A stretch of 64,000 nt of DNA from Ascidia mentula (taxonomy: Eukaryota; Chordata; Ascidiacea; Phlebobranchia; Ascidiidae). Position 1 is the first letter of the stretch. Each line of letters starts with the position of its first letter. The translations under genes and the position numbers were made by a program. The notes under the pieces were generated by a model. The model saw only the letters and a program-made list of their open reading frames with translations. It was not told the DNA's origin and searched no databases. The DNA lies in contig OX387201.1 in the NCBI GenBank assembly GCA_947561715.1, forward strand, positions 22,024,001-22,088,000, given 5' to 3'. Positions 25,801-41,300 of this stretch are shown here, in pieces.

Positions 25801-28800
25801 CACTGATTGGCGGCAATGTCAGAGATATGCGGACACACCCCGGACACGCCCACAATGCACACAGCAATATTCATTCCTACACTGACTTGGTTGGGGACAA
25901 TTTTGTTTCGAGTAAAAATATGTCTACTGCCCTCAGGTGGACGGCAGAGGAAGACGCGAATCTGATCAAAGCAGTGGTGAAGTACGGCACCAAGTGGTCA
26001 TATATACGTGATCTTGGATTGGTTCCGGGTAGAAACGATTCACAACTCAGAGAAAGGTAGGTGTTAGTTCCTCCACCATCCTGACGGACAAATAAACTGA
26101 AATTTAATTTTTTTTTCAAATCGTTTCACATCCTGTTAACTTCAGTGTTCATTGTTGTTTTGGTTTTTCCAATCCCCGAGTTTGACCGCGCAAGATTTTC
26201 CACCGACCTATAGACACGTGATCATTTAACATTCGATAAATACGAAACTGGGACTTGTGACATCACTGATCGCCGACGTCATTGTCACATTTCCAACGAA
26301 TTTGTTTGAAGGTATACCAACTGTTTGAAAAGCGGTAGAAGCGGGAATTGGTCGAGAGATGAAGACGAAAAACTCATTGAACTCCGCAAGAAAACAAATT
26401 CATGGTCGGTGGTCGCTCGTCAGTTCAAAGGTCGGACCGACAGTCAGTTGTTGAAGAGGTGGCAAGTCCTGGACAGGTTCGCTCCTACTTTAATATGCAA
26501 ATTCATTCAAATCCAGTTAAAACCCCACTTGTATCTTCCAGTGCGAGGAAACGTGGTGTTGAGATTGACTACAGCGGAGTTGGAATTTCTCCGCATCATC
26601 GGGAAATCAGGGAAATGAGATTAAAATTGGCGGCAACAATATGTGCTGAACATATGTCAGTGAAAATTGGTGAGGATTTTCAACAAAATATTTTAAATCA
26701 AAAAACTTTTTGAATAGTTTATCTTTTTATAATATTTCGTGCGATAAATTTCACAACAAATTTCGTCATTTCCAGAAAACCCGGACCCGAATCTCGCGTT
26801 CAACGACGAAGGTAAGAAAAATTCCATAACCTTTGTTAGAAAAAAACGTCACAAATATTTAATAAAAGTTTGATTGAAAATGTTTTGTTTGTTGAGTAAC
26901 CAGAGAGTGTGTGTGAATATAAAGTACTGAAAACGAAATGTTGGGTTTGCGTAGAAATCTTTGAAGACAAAAACACGAAACGGCTTCATCTGATTAAAAT
27001 CACCCCCCGTCCTTTGGAAGGTTCCGGTCATTATACGGAGATCGACAAGTTGGAGAAGGTTTGTGGTTAATTAACCTTGTTGACCAACTTGTAGCTTGGT
27101 AAAAAAAACACTTGTAAAAATCCTCTGTCGCATTTACACAGTGTTGGTTTACGGATGAAACCCGATATCGAACCATGAGTATTTTGCGCAAAATCTACTC
27201 TATGTAAATTGTGGATGAATAAAAGAAATAAAAATGGCATGGGCACCGATAAAACCATTAAGGTTGTCGAGTCAGGCGCCCATGTAAAGGTGATTCCCTC
27301 ACGGAGAATCACCGTCTGCCGTAGGATCGCAGCCAGTCGCACTGGGAGGTGATGGGTTGCGACAAGCTGCATGTGACGAAAAGGTGGCCACCCGGCCGTG
27401 CTGGCCAAAGCAAAACGAATTATACGCGTTTTTTTGTCTTTTGTGACGTAGTTATCGAACACCATGTCGAGCGATGACGTCATCAAGCTATACAAACAGC
27501 TGTTGTCGGCGAAGAGCAAAGTCCAGATGGACGAGGAGAAGAGACAGGAGGACCCGGATCTTGTCATGGTGGACAGGAAGATCCTACAGTTGTTAAGTAA
27601 GACGCAAGGATCCTGGTTTAATTCCGGCCGACAAATTCGGGGTTTGACCTTTAACCCCCAGTTCGAATAACTTTCAAATCCACTGAACCTCACACTACAT
27701 ATGGTGGATTATCTTGTCATGTAGGATTCTTGTATGGAAACTTTTATTTCCAAGGGCAAAATCAGTCGAATTTCAACAACGCAAATATATTTGGATGATC
27801 GACATCGTCATTGTGTGAGGTGTTGCCATGGAGATAACATAGAGAAATTGTTAAAATTTGTGTTTTGATTGATTTCTTTGATTGGTCAGATGTTATCTAC
27901 CGACCAATGAAAGTGAAGTCACGTGGGGCTGATAACCCAATCCGCGAGCAGCACAAAAAGTTGGTGGAGTCGGGCAAGGAGTTTTCGGCGAAATTACTTT
28001 TCGGTCATTTCGTGAAAGGTAGAAACATATATTCAAGAAATTGTATCACAAGCATGATGAGGCAATGATATCAGGGGGGATTTTTGTAAACAAACTTGTC
28101 TTGAATTTTCCAGCGTTGAACATCAACGCCCAAAACGCTCTTGACGCCATCAAGCGGAAAAAGAAAACGCAAAATAACAAAGGTAATTTTCTCTACATTG
28201 TTGATTTCTGACAAAGAGAATTCGTTGGAATTCGCATTTTATGGTTTTAGTTCAGGTACAACTTTATACTTGTGTAATTATTTAATACAAACACTCCACA
28301 TCCCAACATTCACACGTACATTTCTGTGTAATATCAGGAACAAAACTAAAAGATCTTCGGGATAATAATCTGGTTACAAAAGAAAAACAAGCAATTGATG
28401 ACGTCAGGGAAATGATGACGGGTGAGTGATGACGTAAGAATGTTGATATTATCGTGACCAAACATCACATCGATGACGTCATCAGGTCGGTCGGCGCGTA
28501 GTAAGAAGAGTGACGTCAGAAGTCCTGGAAAGTCACGTGCTTTTGCCCGCAACCTCTACCTCCCACTTTGTGCACCAAACCGCGCAACCACTCAAGCGTA
28601 TCGGAACCTTGTTACGGTACAGTGACGTCATTGGGTTATTGTTTCGTCATAATCATGTGTTTACCTCAACAGGCAAGGGAAAAACGAATCGAAGTTGCCA
28701 AAACCATTCTAAATGATAGTGACGTCACAAAAGACAAGAAATATAGCATCGAGATGTCATCAACTCGTGACGTACCGTCTACTTCGCGGGCGTCCGGAGA

Positions 28801-29175
28801 CACAACTGCACAAATTAGAGCCGTTGTTTCTGACAATGATGACGTAAACGATCAAGGACATGATGACGTCCCTACAAGCGGTGATGACAACGTAAAGCAC
28901 AACACTGAAGAAATTTTGACCCGAATAAGAGTAAGTGTGCGAACCAAAAGTTAAGATTATATCTAACTACGTGTGTGTGTGTGCAGTCAACCACGAAATA
29001 CAAAGTGTTCCGGTCACGGTTCAATGCTTTGTTCACGTGGCCAACTCTCCTCGCTTCACTGGTTCCGTACAAGCGATCTGAGAGAGGAGGGAATTTAAAG
29101 CCGGTCGTCAACCTTAAACGTACCGCCGTTTCACCGCCGGATGGCGCCACACCGCACAAAAAAGTTAAACCCTGA
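22823..29175 (+). CDS. snapc4: SNAPc large subunit with Myb repeats
   Basis: SNAPC4 (SNAP190) binds the proximal sequence element of snRNA promoters for pol II and pol III. I joined 24 exons with all phases agreeing (22823-22949, 23062-23148, 23205-23275, 23461-23595, 23652-23741, 23899-24019, 24292-24397, 24524-24578, 24733-24891, 25194-25318, 25385-25472, 25601-25686, 25937-26056, 26312-26476, 26542-26669, 26776-26811, 26955-27058, 27452-27596, 27890-28018, 28114-28182, 28338-28421, 28486-28616, 28673-28930, 28987-29175) into 935 residues. An acidic N-terminus precedes LNLAYQEVVTQQLEKI and a coiled stretch. Myb repeats fill about residues 270-511: EWDWDIISNMELSMYSPQNC, TTWTPEEDQRLIKLI, KWTAEEDANLIKAVVKYG and NWSRDEDEKLIELRKKTNSW, each ending in a GR(T/N)(D/S)-type helix. 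The C-terminal third is less conserved and basic at its end; it is shorter than the human protein. The link of exons 18-24 to this gene rests on phase continuity. Confidence 0.93.
27237..27415. other. GC-rich structured block in a SNAPC4 intron
   Basis: Inside an otherwise AT-rich intron lie several inverted repeats: CATGGGC (27238-27244) with GCCCATG (27278-27284), GGTGATTC with GAATCACC (27289-27313), and GGCCA with TGGCC near 27385-27406. The composition contrast and stems suggest a SINE-like insertion or a structured intronic RNA. I cannot assign a family. Confidence 0.4.
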
Positions 29176-29969
29176 GACGAGGTTTTGTGACGTAACAATC
29201 GCAACCTGATCCTGGATTGTGGTGAAGTTTGAGAAGATTGGATTCTGACCAGTTGTAATATCTGCCATCACAAAGTTGTCAGGAAAATCTTTTGAACAAT
29301 TATCGTGACTTTCTACTGTGATATAAACATGATTCTGGTGATTGTTGCCATCACAAAGCCGACCTTTATGACGTCATAGTGGGAAATATTTATTTGTCTT
29401 TACTTTTTCCTCATTTCTTTTATTTTGTTCTTAGATTAAAACAATACAATTCGGCGCAAAGCAATATATTAAAAATGATCACCACAAGTTTTGTTTAACT
29501 TTTTCGATAAACGGAAGAATCCAATTTCTTACGGCTGTCCTCATATTTTCAATTGTTTTTTTTCTTTAATTTTTCACCCTTTTTTGCGCAAGAAAATTAC
29601 GTCATACTAAGTAACGAAACAAAGCGCCATTAAAATTGTTTCCACACAAATGCAAACAATCGTGCGTTTAATATTGCGTCATATTGAGGGGTTTATGACG
29701 TGTCTATCTGTCACGGGGGAATATCGAATATCCCGTAGTTTTAACTATTATAGTTTACAGCTACCGGCCCGCTGCCCCCCATATCGCGCGAGACCGTTGT
29801 TACGTCACTATCACCAAGTTTATGTTGGGACAATGGGCATTATCGTGGCGCGAAGTGCATTCGCGAACCAAACAATCGACGTAATTGGCGGCCGTCGTCG
29901 GGCGCGAGGTGTTCGATAACTAATCGGTTGATATTCTCGAAAATGGCGGCGGTGAAGGTGGATTTGGTT
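29176..29969 (+). other. SNAPC4 3' flank and upstream region of AP-2
   Basis: No coding exon was found. ATTAAA at 29435-29440 is a possible SNAPC4 poly(A) signal. The part from about 29590 to 29969 is CpG-richer, has a YY1-like AAAATGGCGGC near 29940, and leads into the TATA box of AP-2, so it is a likely promoter-proximal region. Confidence 0.4.
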
Positions 29970-29977
29970 TATATAAA
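29970..29977 (+). promoter_or_regulatory. TATA box of the AP-2 gene
   Basis: TATATAAA lies about 40 bases upstream of a sequence ending in a consensus donor (GGACAG|GTAACC, exon end 30016). The first coding exon of AP-2 has a good acceptor 22 bases before its ATG (TTTTTGTTCAG, exon start 31372), so a short 5' UTR exon ending at 30016 can splice to it over a 1.36-kb intron. Confidence 0.5.
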
Positions 29978-30016
29978 CCGTCCGACATTGCCCAGAGGCA
30001 TTCACCAGTCGGACAG

Positions 30017-31371
30017 GTAACCTCCACCAGAATGAAGAGAATCAACTTTCATCCTTCGGCGTCGATAGTTTGGTTTTCTTTGATGAGTAATTACCAGCTT
30101 CACCCGCCCCAGGCGAAATCCAAACTCGCGATTTCATCGAGTTGTTTGAAAAAAAGAAGACGTGGAAGTCGCCTGCGACGATAATCTTTGCTTGAGGACG
30201 ATTTAGAACATATAGCTGGTCGAGGTGCAGTTTTGTAGCCCAAGGTGAGTGCGCCAGAGGCCTTGCCTGAGGATTTCTGAAAGCAATTTAGAGCAGAGAG
30301 AGTCGACAGTCGAGTTTATTTCCCAAGTGGTCATGTTTAACGCAGCAATATCAGAAAAATACCAAATGTCCGAATATCGTTTGTAGAATTATCACGAAAC
30401 AAACCAAAAAACAGTCGGTAACTCTAGACGTTCTCTGTCCTTCTTGCTCAGCGCTGGTGGGGAATTCTAGAATTTTAATTTAAAAGCACCGCGCGTCTGC
30501 TCCAGAGTTGGAGTTTTTTTACAAAAATAAAAAACGAAATTGGATAAAATTGTTTTCGGGAAATTGCCTATGTCGGATGAGCGCAAAGAAATATTTGAAA
30601 CATTTGCACCCGTCTTTCTACATTCAAAAATATCGGAATTCGTCAACACCTTGATGACGTCATCGAAGTGCCACGTGACGCCCCGGGCTAAAAAGTTTGG
30701 CGCCAATTCTAAGTAGGCTGTCATGAAAACAGTTTCGGACGCGACGAATTATTAGCGAACTCATATGACCTTGACTTTGTTCAAACAAAAAAATAATTGT
30801 TGGGGGAAAATTAGTTTCTTTATTGACGAGAAAATATTGAAAGAAAGATTTGTCGTCATTAAAGTTGTAACTTGTCAAGAAAGTTTAAAATTTCTTATTG
30901 AATATTAGTTTTTTTGCGGTTATACGAGGTTAACTCATAAAAAAAAATATCGCTTGCTGAAATTTCACAAAGTAAAAGAAAATTTTGACATCAAATTTAG
31001 AACGACCTTTCTTACAAGTCATGCGCATGCGTAGTACGTCAATATTATCTCTTTTCAAATCAGCTTCAAGTGATAATTGGCAGTCTCACACATACCTGTT
31101 AGCTCGTTATTGTGAGGCTAACAATTAAATGGAAGACTTTCGGTTATTAGAATGACTCACGCGGCATCGAATCATAAACAATCATCGTGATTAAATTTCG
31201 TGAAACTGTTTCAACAACAATAAATCACACGAAAATTTTGCGAAAAATTGTGTTTGTCAACATTTGAAATAGAGAGTGACGTCGAAAGTTTGGTGACGTT
31301 AAAATATTTGGTGACGTCTACGCGTTTACTGATTTGTTTCGTGAATCATTTCAATCGATGTTTTTGTTCAG
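30017..31371 (+). other. Probable first intron of the AP-2 gene (5' UTR intron)
   Basis: Non-coding, AT-rich, no exon seen. It begins at the GTAACC donor and ends at the acceptor at 31370-31371. Several TGACGTC(A) sites fall in it, at about 30655 and 31280-31320. Confidence 0.45.
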
Positions 31372-31393
31372 AATTTTAAAATATTAATAAACA

Positions 31394-35111
<3,718 letters not shown>

Positions 35112-35237
35112 ATTGTTTTTCTTTTTGCTGTTGATTATGACGTAGCAGTGTGTATGAAAATATAACTGACCGTTTCACGCTTCAATAACTCCGCGTCTCC
35201 TTTTGTGACGTCACAGTCGAGTTACCAAGTTAAAAGT

Positions 35238-35243
35238 TTTATT
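35238..35243 (-). terminator. Candidate poly(A) signal of OSBPL1A
   Basis: AATAAA on the minus strand, about 157 bases past the OSBPL1A stop at 35400. It lies within the 288-bp gap to the convergent AP-2 stop at 35111, so the two 3' UTRs may overlap. Confidence 0.5.
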
Positions 35244-35399
35244 TTAGTAATTGCACAACAACAGTAAAACAATCAGGACTCGGTGCATAAGAAGGAAAAG
35301 ATAAAAAATCTTTGTGATGAAATAATCAAATCCACGATCAATTTCCTACTGCCACGTTGACGTTTGTGACGAAAGAGACGATGACGTCATTAAGAGCTT

Positions 35400-38300
35400 C
35401 TAAAATACTTCTGGACATTCTGACCAATCCCTGTCCAGATATTTGCGAAGAAACAACCAATCCTGGCTCTTTGAAGCGGGGTTTTCCCCTTTTTTAAACC
35501 ACCTGTGTGATGTCATAATGGAACATTGTCAGGGAGGCCGCTTTCGAACAGAAATTACAACAAATTCGTTACCTTGGCGACCATTCCAGCTTCTTTTTAT
35601 GACGTAACTTCCTAGCAGCTCGCTGTTGTTCCTCCAACCTGTGCTTCTGTGCACTAGCTCCATCTAGTGTAAACAGCAACATTTAATCATGTAACACTTT
35701 ATTGTCATAACGCGTGACGTCACTCACCAATGTCGCCATTCTCCAACTCTCGAATATCTGGTCGAAGTCGGCTGTCGGTGGGGGGAAGATCGTAACCTTT
35801 GACCTCTGGCGCATTCAACGACATCGCGAACTTTGTCATATTGTACATCTGTGACGTAATAAAGATAGAATGACTAATATGACCACCGTCAGATGGAGCT
35901 GTGTAGCCAGAGCTTGGGTCAAACTGTTTTTGGACAACCTCTGTTCTGTTGTGCGTGGGATAGAATGTTGTGCGCGGGACAAACTTTCCAGATATTGCAA
36001 ATTTGTTAAACTTTGAACCAGCTTCCTCGCTACATTAACATTAATGTTGAAAAACTTAAATAAACTAAGATGAAAGAAGAAGGCAGCCACAAGTAATATT
36101 ACCAATATTTATCATGTCAATACTTGCAATAAACCAAGCTTTTACAATAATGAATCAGGAATACTACTTTTAAATAATTCTGGCATATTTTAATTTGGCC
36201 AGATCCGTTAATGTTACAAGTTATGACTGCAAATTGATCCAGAAACAGAAAAAAACCTCAGACATAAAGTTACCCCTGACAACAAAGTTATGATAATTGG
36301 CAAACATTGAGTGGATTACCTCCTCGGACGATTCAGGACGTTTTTCCACACTCCATAATAATCTGCAATCATCCCCGCAATCCTCGGACATTGTTGATAA
36401 GTACGGAGATGCTTCTTCTGATGAAACTGAATGCTAAAAACACAAGAATTAAATTAATTAAAAGATCATGTCTAAGTGAAATATATATTTGTAAATGACC
36501 ATGTTGTCATAATACGAGGAACTTACAGATCTAGATTTTGGTTTCTGTGATGAATTACTCACGGCCCCACCCGTCATGGAAAGGAATCGTTCATGCACGT
36601 CAGGACTCATTGAGTAAATGTGTTTCGTCCAATCACCTTCGAGCACTCGGACTTTCTGTTTGCTGCAAAAAATTCTAAAATGAAACTGGATATTTATGGA
36701 TAAATTGGGTTTACTGAGGCAGTAAATCAAAATTAAATAAAACAGTGAAACAAACAACTTTTGGAACAATACACACTGTAATCAAAGGTGGAAACATATG
36801 TTGCATTGTGTGATTACCAGTGGATCATTATACCAGTTATGCCCCACAGATAATGAAAGAAAACCAGACATGTTTATTAAAGAAAATAATAAAAGCTTTT
36901 CAGAGAAAATCATATCAGAAATTATGGTGCCTAATGGGAAAAAGTAAGATTTACTGAAAACAATTTAAAAAAAAATTAAAGTTGTGATACATGGGAAGCA
37001 AAACCTCCCCTGGTATAATCGCTTACTCTGATGTAAAGACGTGACCTTCAACCTTGTTCAGGTCGTTCCGGAACCAACTGTATGGTTTGAATGTCACAAC
37101 ACATTTCTCGTTGGTCCTAGAACAAAAAAATCATTTGAATGAATTGACCAACAGGATCCTGGACTCCATATTAACTACATATCAGATGCTTTCACATAAA
37201 TTTTAAGTAACTTTTTTAGTTGAAAATAAATAAACAAAATTTCAAAACATTATCCAGTATGTTGCTGCTTGGAGAATCTAACTATGATAAATTCGTTAAA
37301 ATTACTTGTGGTTAACAATATCCATGACACCGTGCTGTTCAATCCACAGTTTTCCCACCACGATATTATGGACCGAACACTTTGGGTTGGTCCAAGTGTA
37401 CGTCTCGTCATGCCTGATTGAATATTAACACTGAGATACGTATGAACGTGAAACCACAAGGCTATGATTTATTTTTTTATGAATTTTCAGACCAAGTTGA
37501 AGCAACTGTGGAGTTCTTTGGGAAAAGCAAGCAGGCTGGAGTCAAGTTTTCACCAAAAAAAGGAACAAAAAAAAAAATTTATGTGAACAATTTCTTTTGT
37601 AAGCCAGCAATTACAATGTGATTTTGTTGATGACAACAAAATGCTTTGCAGGGAATACCTTGTTTGAAAAATATTTACCCGTAAAAACAATCAGTTACAT
37701 ACACAGCACATTGGCGAGGGATTCAGTAAATTGTCATAGTTGCCATAGTGATTGTTTGGAAACAAATATTTCCTTACTGTGGGAAGTGAAGCGTTAAAAT
37801 TCCTTTTGGTTCCACTTCAACGGTTTTCCCCCAGAACTTAAGCTTGGGGTGGATACTGCCGTGGAACATGAAAGGGTCATTTGGGTTCGTTCCTTCAGCA
37901 TGGAAAGCAGAGACAGGTGGGTGATGTGACACCTGCTCTGATACCCAAGTGAAACCAAGATCAGGTCTAAACAAAATAGATAATTGTACTACGTTGTTGA
38001 CCTGACAGCCAACATAACCAAACAGTGAATTACAGAGAGTAATGTGCATAGTATTAAACACAGTAAGAAAAGATATCGAAATCCAACTAGATTTAGGAAT
38101 TTCATGTTTCAAATGGAATTTCCATACAACTACATGATGTACAAAACTTACTGGAAACAGCCTAATTTGCTTGTTTTGAACAATAAAAATTGAAAGTTTA
38201 CATTTCTCATAAAAACTAAAATGCACAATATGTAGTTTTAATACAGCAGGGGTAACAATATGCAAGCATATATAAATGTGCACAAGGAGTTTTAACTGAA

Positions 38301-41300
38301 ATTCTACATTGCTTGGTAAGAAATATAACAGCACAAGTTAAAGTACAAATTATTAGTGTTGTACAGAGGAAATTTCTTGTTTTTTTTACACAGAACAAGA
38401 AACAAAATGATTATAAAGAAAACAATTTGTTGCAACAAAAACTTGTTTTCTTATATTTCTAATAATATTGCTATAAATCGTGCTTAAGAGTGGGATAACA
38501 AGAATGTGTTGGAGGCGAGCAAGCAAGTGATGTCTTGTTTAAACTCAAGACTCAAAACAAACAACGAGAATTGGCTAAAGGTCAATATTTGATAGGAGAT
38601 AAAAGTAAACGTAATAGAGGGAACATCGACCACACTGAGGCCACAGGAAGGACAAAATATTACAAGGTTACTCATTCAGCAACTGATATTAACATTGTCA
38701 CAAAAACTAGAATTATGCCACATTAATATAATTAATAATTCATGAAGCCATTTGTAAACATGTATAAGTTATGAACAAATCATGTTCAGTAATGTCCAGC
38801 TATATTATTTTCAACCACAATAAGAGTGTTTGATCAATTTATTAGGATGGCAAATTTTATCAGCACGAGGCAACTTTCGATAATTTTAAATCTCGCTGTG
38901 TTATTAATGGCGTGCATGCAATTAACCTTATTACCAACATCATGTGTTACAAAATCATTAACATGGGCCAATACAGACTTAGTTTCATATGTAAACTACT
39001 AACACGTTCACAGATGTGTATGCGATATCTCTGTAACATGTGTAGCATTGGAAGGAACAGGTTTAGATAACCTATGTCTCTAAAGTTGTTCAGCAAAATC
39101 TCCAACTAACCTTTGGTACTCGTACGTCTCCCCCAGAAGAGGGTTAAACGGTTTCCCAAGTCGATTTAACTGAGAAGCAAGAGCTGACACGGCAAATGCT
39201 GCAACGTACTTAAAACAAACAAAATTGTAATCTAGCAAACATTTTTCCAAAAATTCTTTGAAGATCTTAAACTATGGGAAGATTTTTGTAAATTAAACAT
39301 CTTCTACCTCAATTCTCTCCAAGGAACTCTCAGCATGATTTGCAGCCTCAAGTAGTTTGCTATACTCCATATATTCGCACAAGCGTTGAATGAAGCTGAG
39401 AGGTTCATTGAATATCACGGGCATTGTGATTTTTGATAGCTCCTGCAATGAAAATGCAAGTTACATCCACACACTTTGCATACATGCTGGTGTTAATGCA
39501 GAGAGTAGCCCAAAATGTGTACAATACATTTTCTTCATTGTATGCTTGCATTAATATTGTATTATATGTTACCTTTCCAATACACTGCCTGAGGATATGC
39601 CAGATGCTAAAATCATCGCGAGAAAACATTGGAAAAGGTAAAGTTTCGCGATACAACAAGTCAGACTCAGTTCTGCCACTTGATGGCACCACAGAAGATG
39701 TTCCATTTTCTTCTGAAATGGACGAGTGATTGTTCTTTGATACTGAGCAAGACCATGTCACCGATGAGTGAATAGTTTGGGATGTCGAAGTTGCGTCTTC
39801 TTCATAAACTGCTTCGTAATCTGCCTCAAGCGTTTCCTCCATCACCAAACTTGCGTCAAATTCACTTGTGTCGTCGTCTGCAATGAAACGAAGATTAACA
39901 GCAAAACATTGCTGCACACAAGTTTGTAAGGACAGAGGCAATCTACAAACATTTTAAAATCGACAGAAATAGAACCTGAGTATTTTGTGTCATTATTACC
40001 AATGAGACACAAAATATATGTGAAAAGTCCACAGCCATAACTGAACAGATTTTAAACAGCTGATAAAATTGTAACCATTTAATCAATCTTGTTATGCTGG
40101 GTTTGCTCGTTGAAAGCATACCTTTTGAACATTGGTACAAACTCAATTTCTACAAAGTGGGTCACAAATGTTTTACAACCATATATAAATAAGTGTAAGC
40201 GTGCTAAAACAATTGGTTTTATCAAGAACACCCACTTGCATCACACTTTAAGGCTTACACAAGGCAGCAGATTGGAAACCAGTTATATAAACAGAGTGGT
40301 CATATAGCTTGAGCATTACAATACAGGAAGTTGGCAGGGTAGAAGCTGTCATAATGTTACTACTCTGAAGAATACTTCATCAACAAACCCCGTTAATCAT
40401 CTGTTACATAAAATTTACAACTAATTTCACTAACGATAATGCTGGTGACTGAAAAAGTAATAATAACAAAACTTAACCACAATATTTTTCATTTTTAAAA
40501 AGTTTGTGCTTTATCATAGTGAAACACACTTGCCATCTACCTAACTTTAAATGTCCTGAGTTACCTTAGACTGATCGATCTAATTGAACTAACCTCATTT
40601 ATTCATCTATACACAAGTCTGTATTATGCTTACCAGATTCTCCAGAAACTGCGTCGTAAAATTCATCTTCTTCGCTTACAAATCCTCCACTTGACTTGGA
40701 AGCGATCGAGTGATTCCGGCCGCATTCCCCAATCGATCTGATGTAAATGTCAGGTTTGTCAGTTAAACCATCAAGCAACGTTAAGTGTTCGGGAGGCGGT
40801 ATATGTGAAACTTAATTTTATGGCGACTTGACATTTCATGTGCTTTAAAAATGACCTTTATTGCGCAATGACTGTAACTGGAAATAAACTTAACAACTTT
40901 CTAATCATTCAAGTAAGTTGTCTGTTTGTATTAGTTTTTCACAAAAGCAGAACTATTATGTCAGCAATACCCCCATGTAATGGAAGGTTTCAGTTTTTAT
41001 CAAATGATTCGTATTAAATGATACCTGAAGTACTTCAGATACTACAAGATAAACGAAGAACTAACCTTTCTTCGTCACTTGGTGAATTTGGCATCACTCT
41101 GGTGGGACTACCGCCACCTTGTGATGAAAATGCTTGTTCCAGGTTGTGGTGTGTAGCAGCCAATGACTGCAATGCTTGTTGCAACACTCGATTTTTTTCT
41201 TTTTCCTCCAAGAATTGGGATTTTGTTGTCTGTGATTTTAGGGACAGTAATTTCACATACACAAGGACATTAGCAATTTAAAGAGCATTGGTTTAACCGA

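Noticed and set aside
27067..27693. 208-codon minus-strand open frame
   Set aside because: It runs across SNAPC4 exons and introns on the opposite strand, matches no family, and lies on the structured GC-rich intron block.
37774..38334. 186-codon minus-strand frame taken as one exon
   Set aside because: Only 37966-37778 is coding (OSBPL1A exon with EQVSHHPP). The upstream part is intron after a good acceptor, with no similarity to the family.
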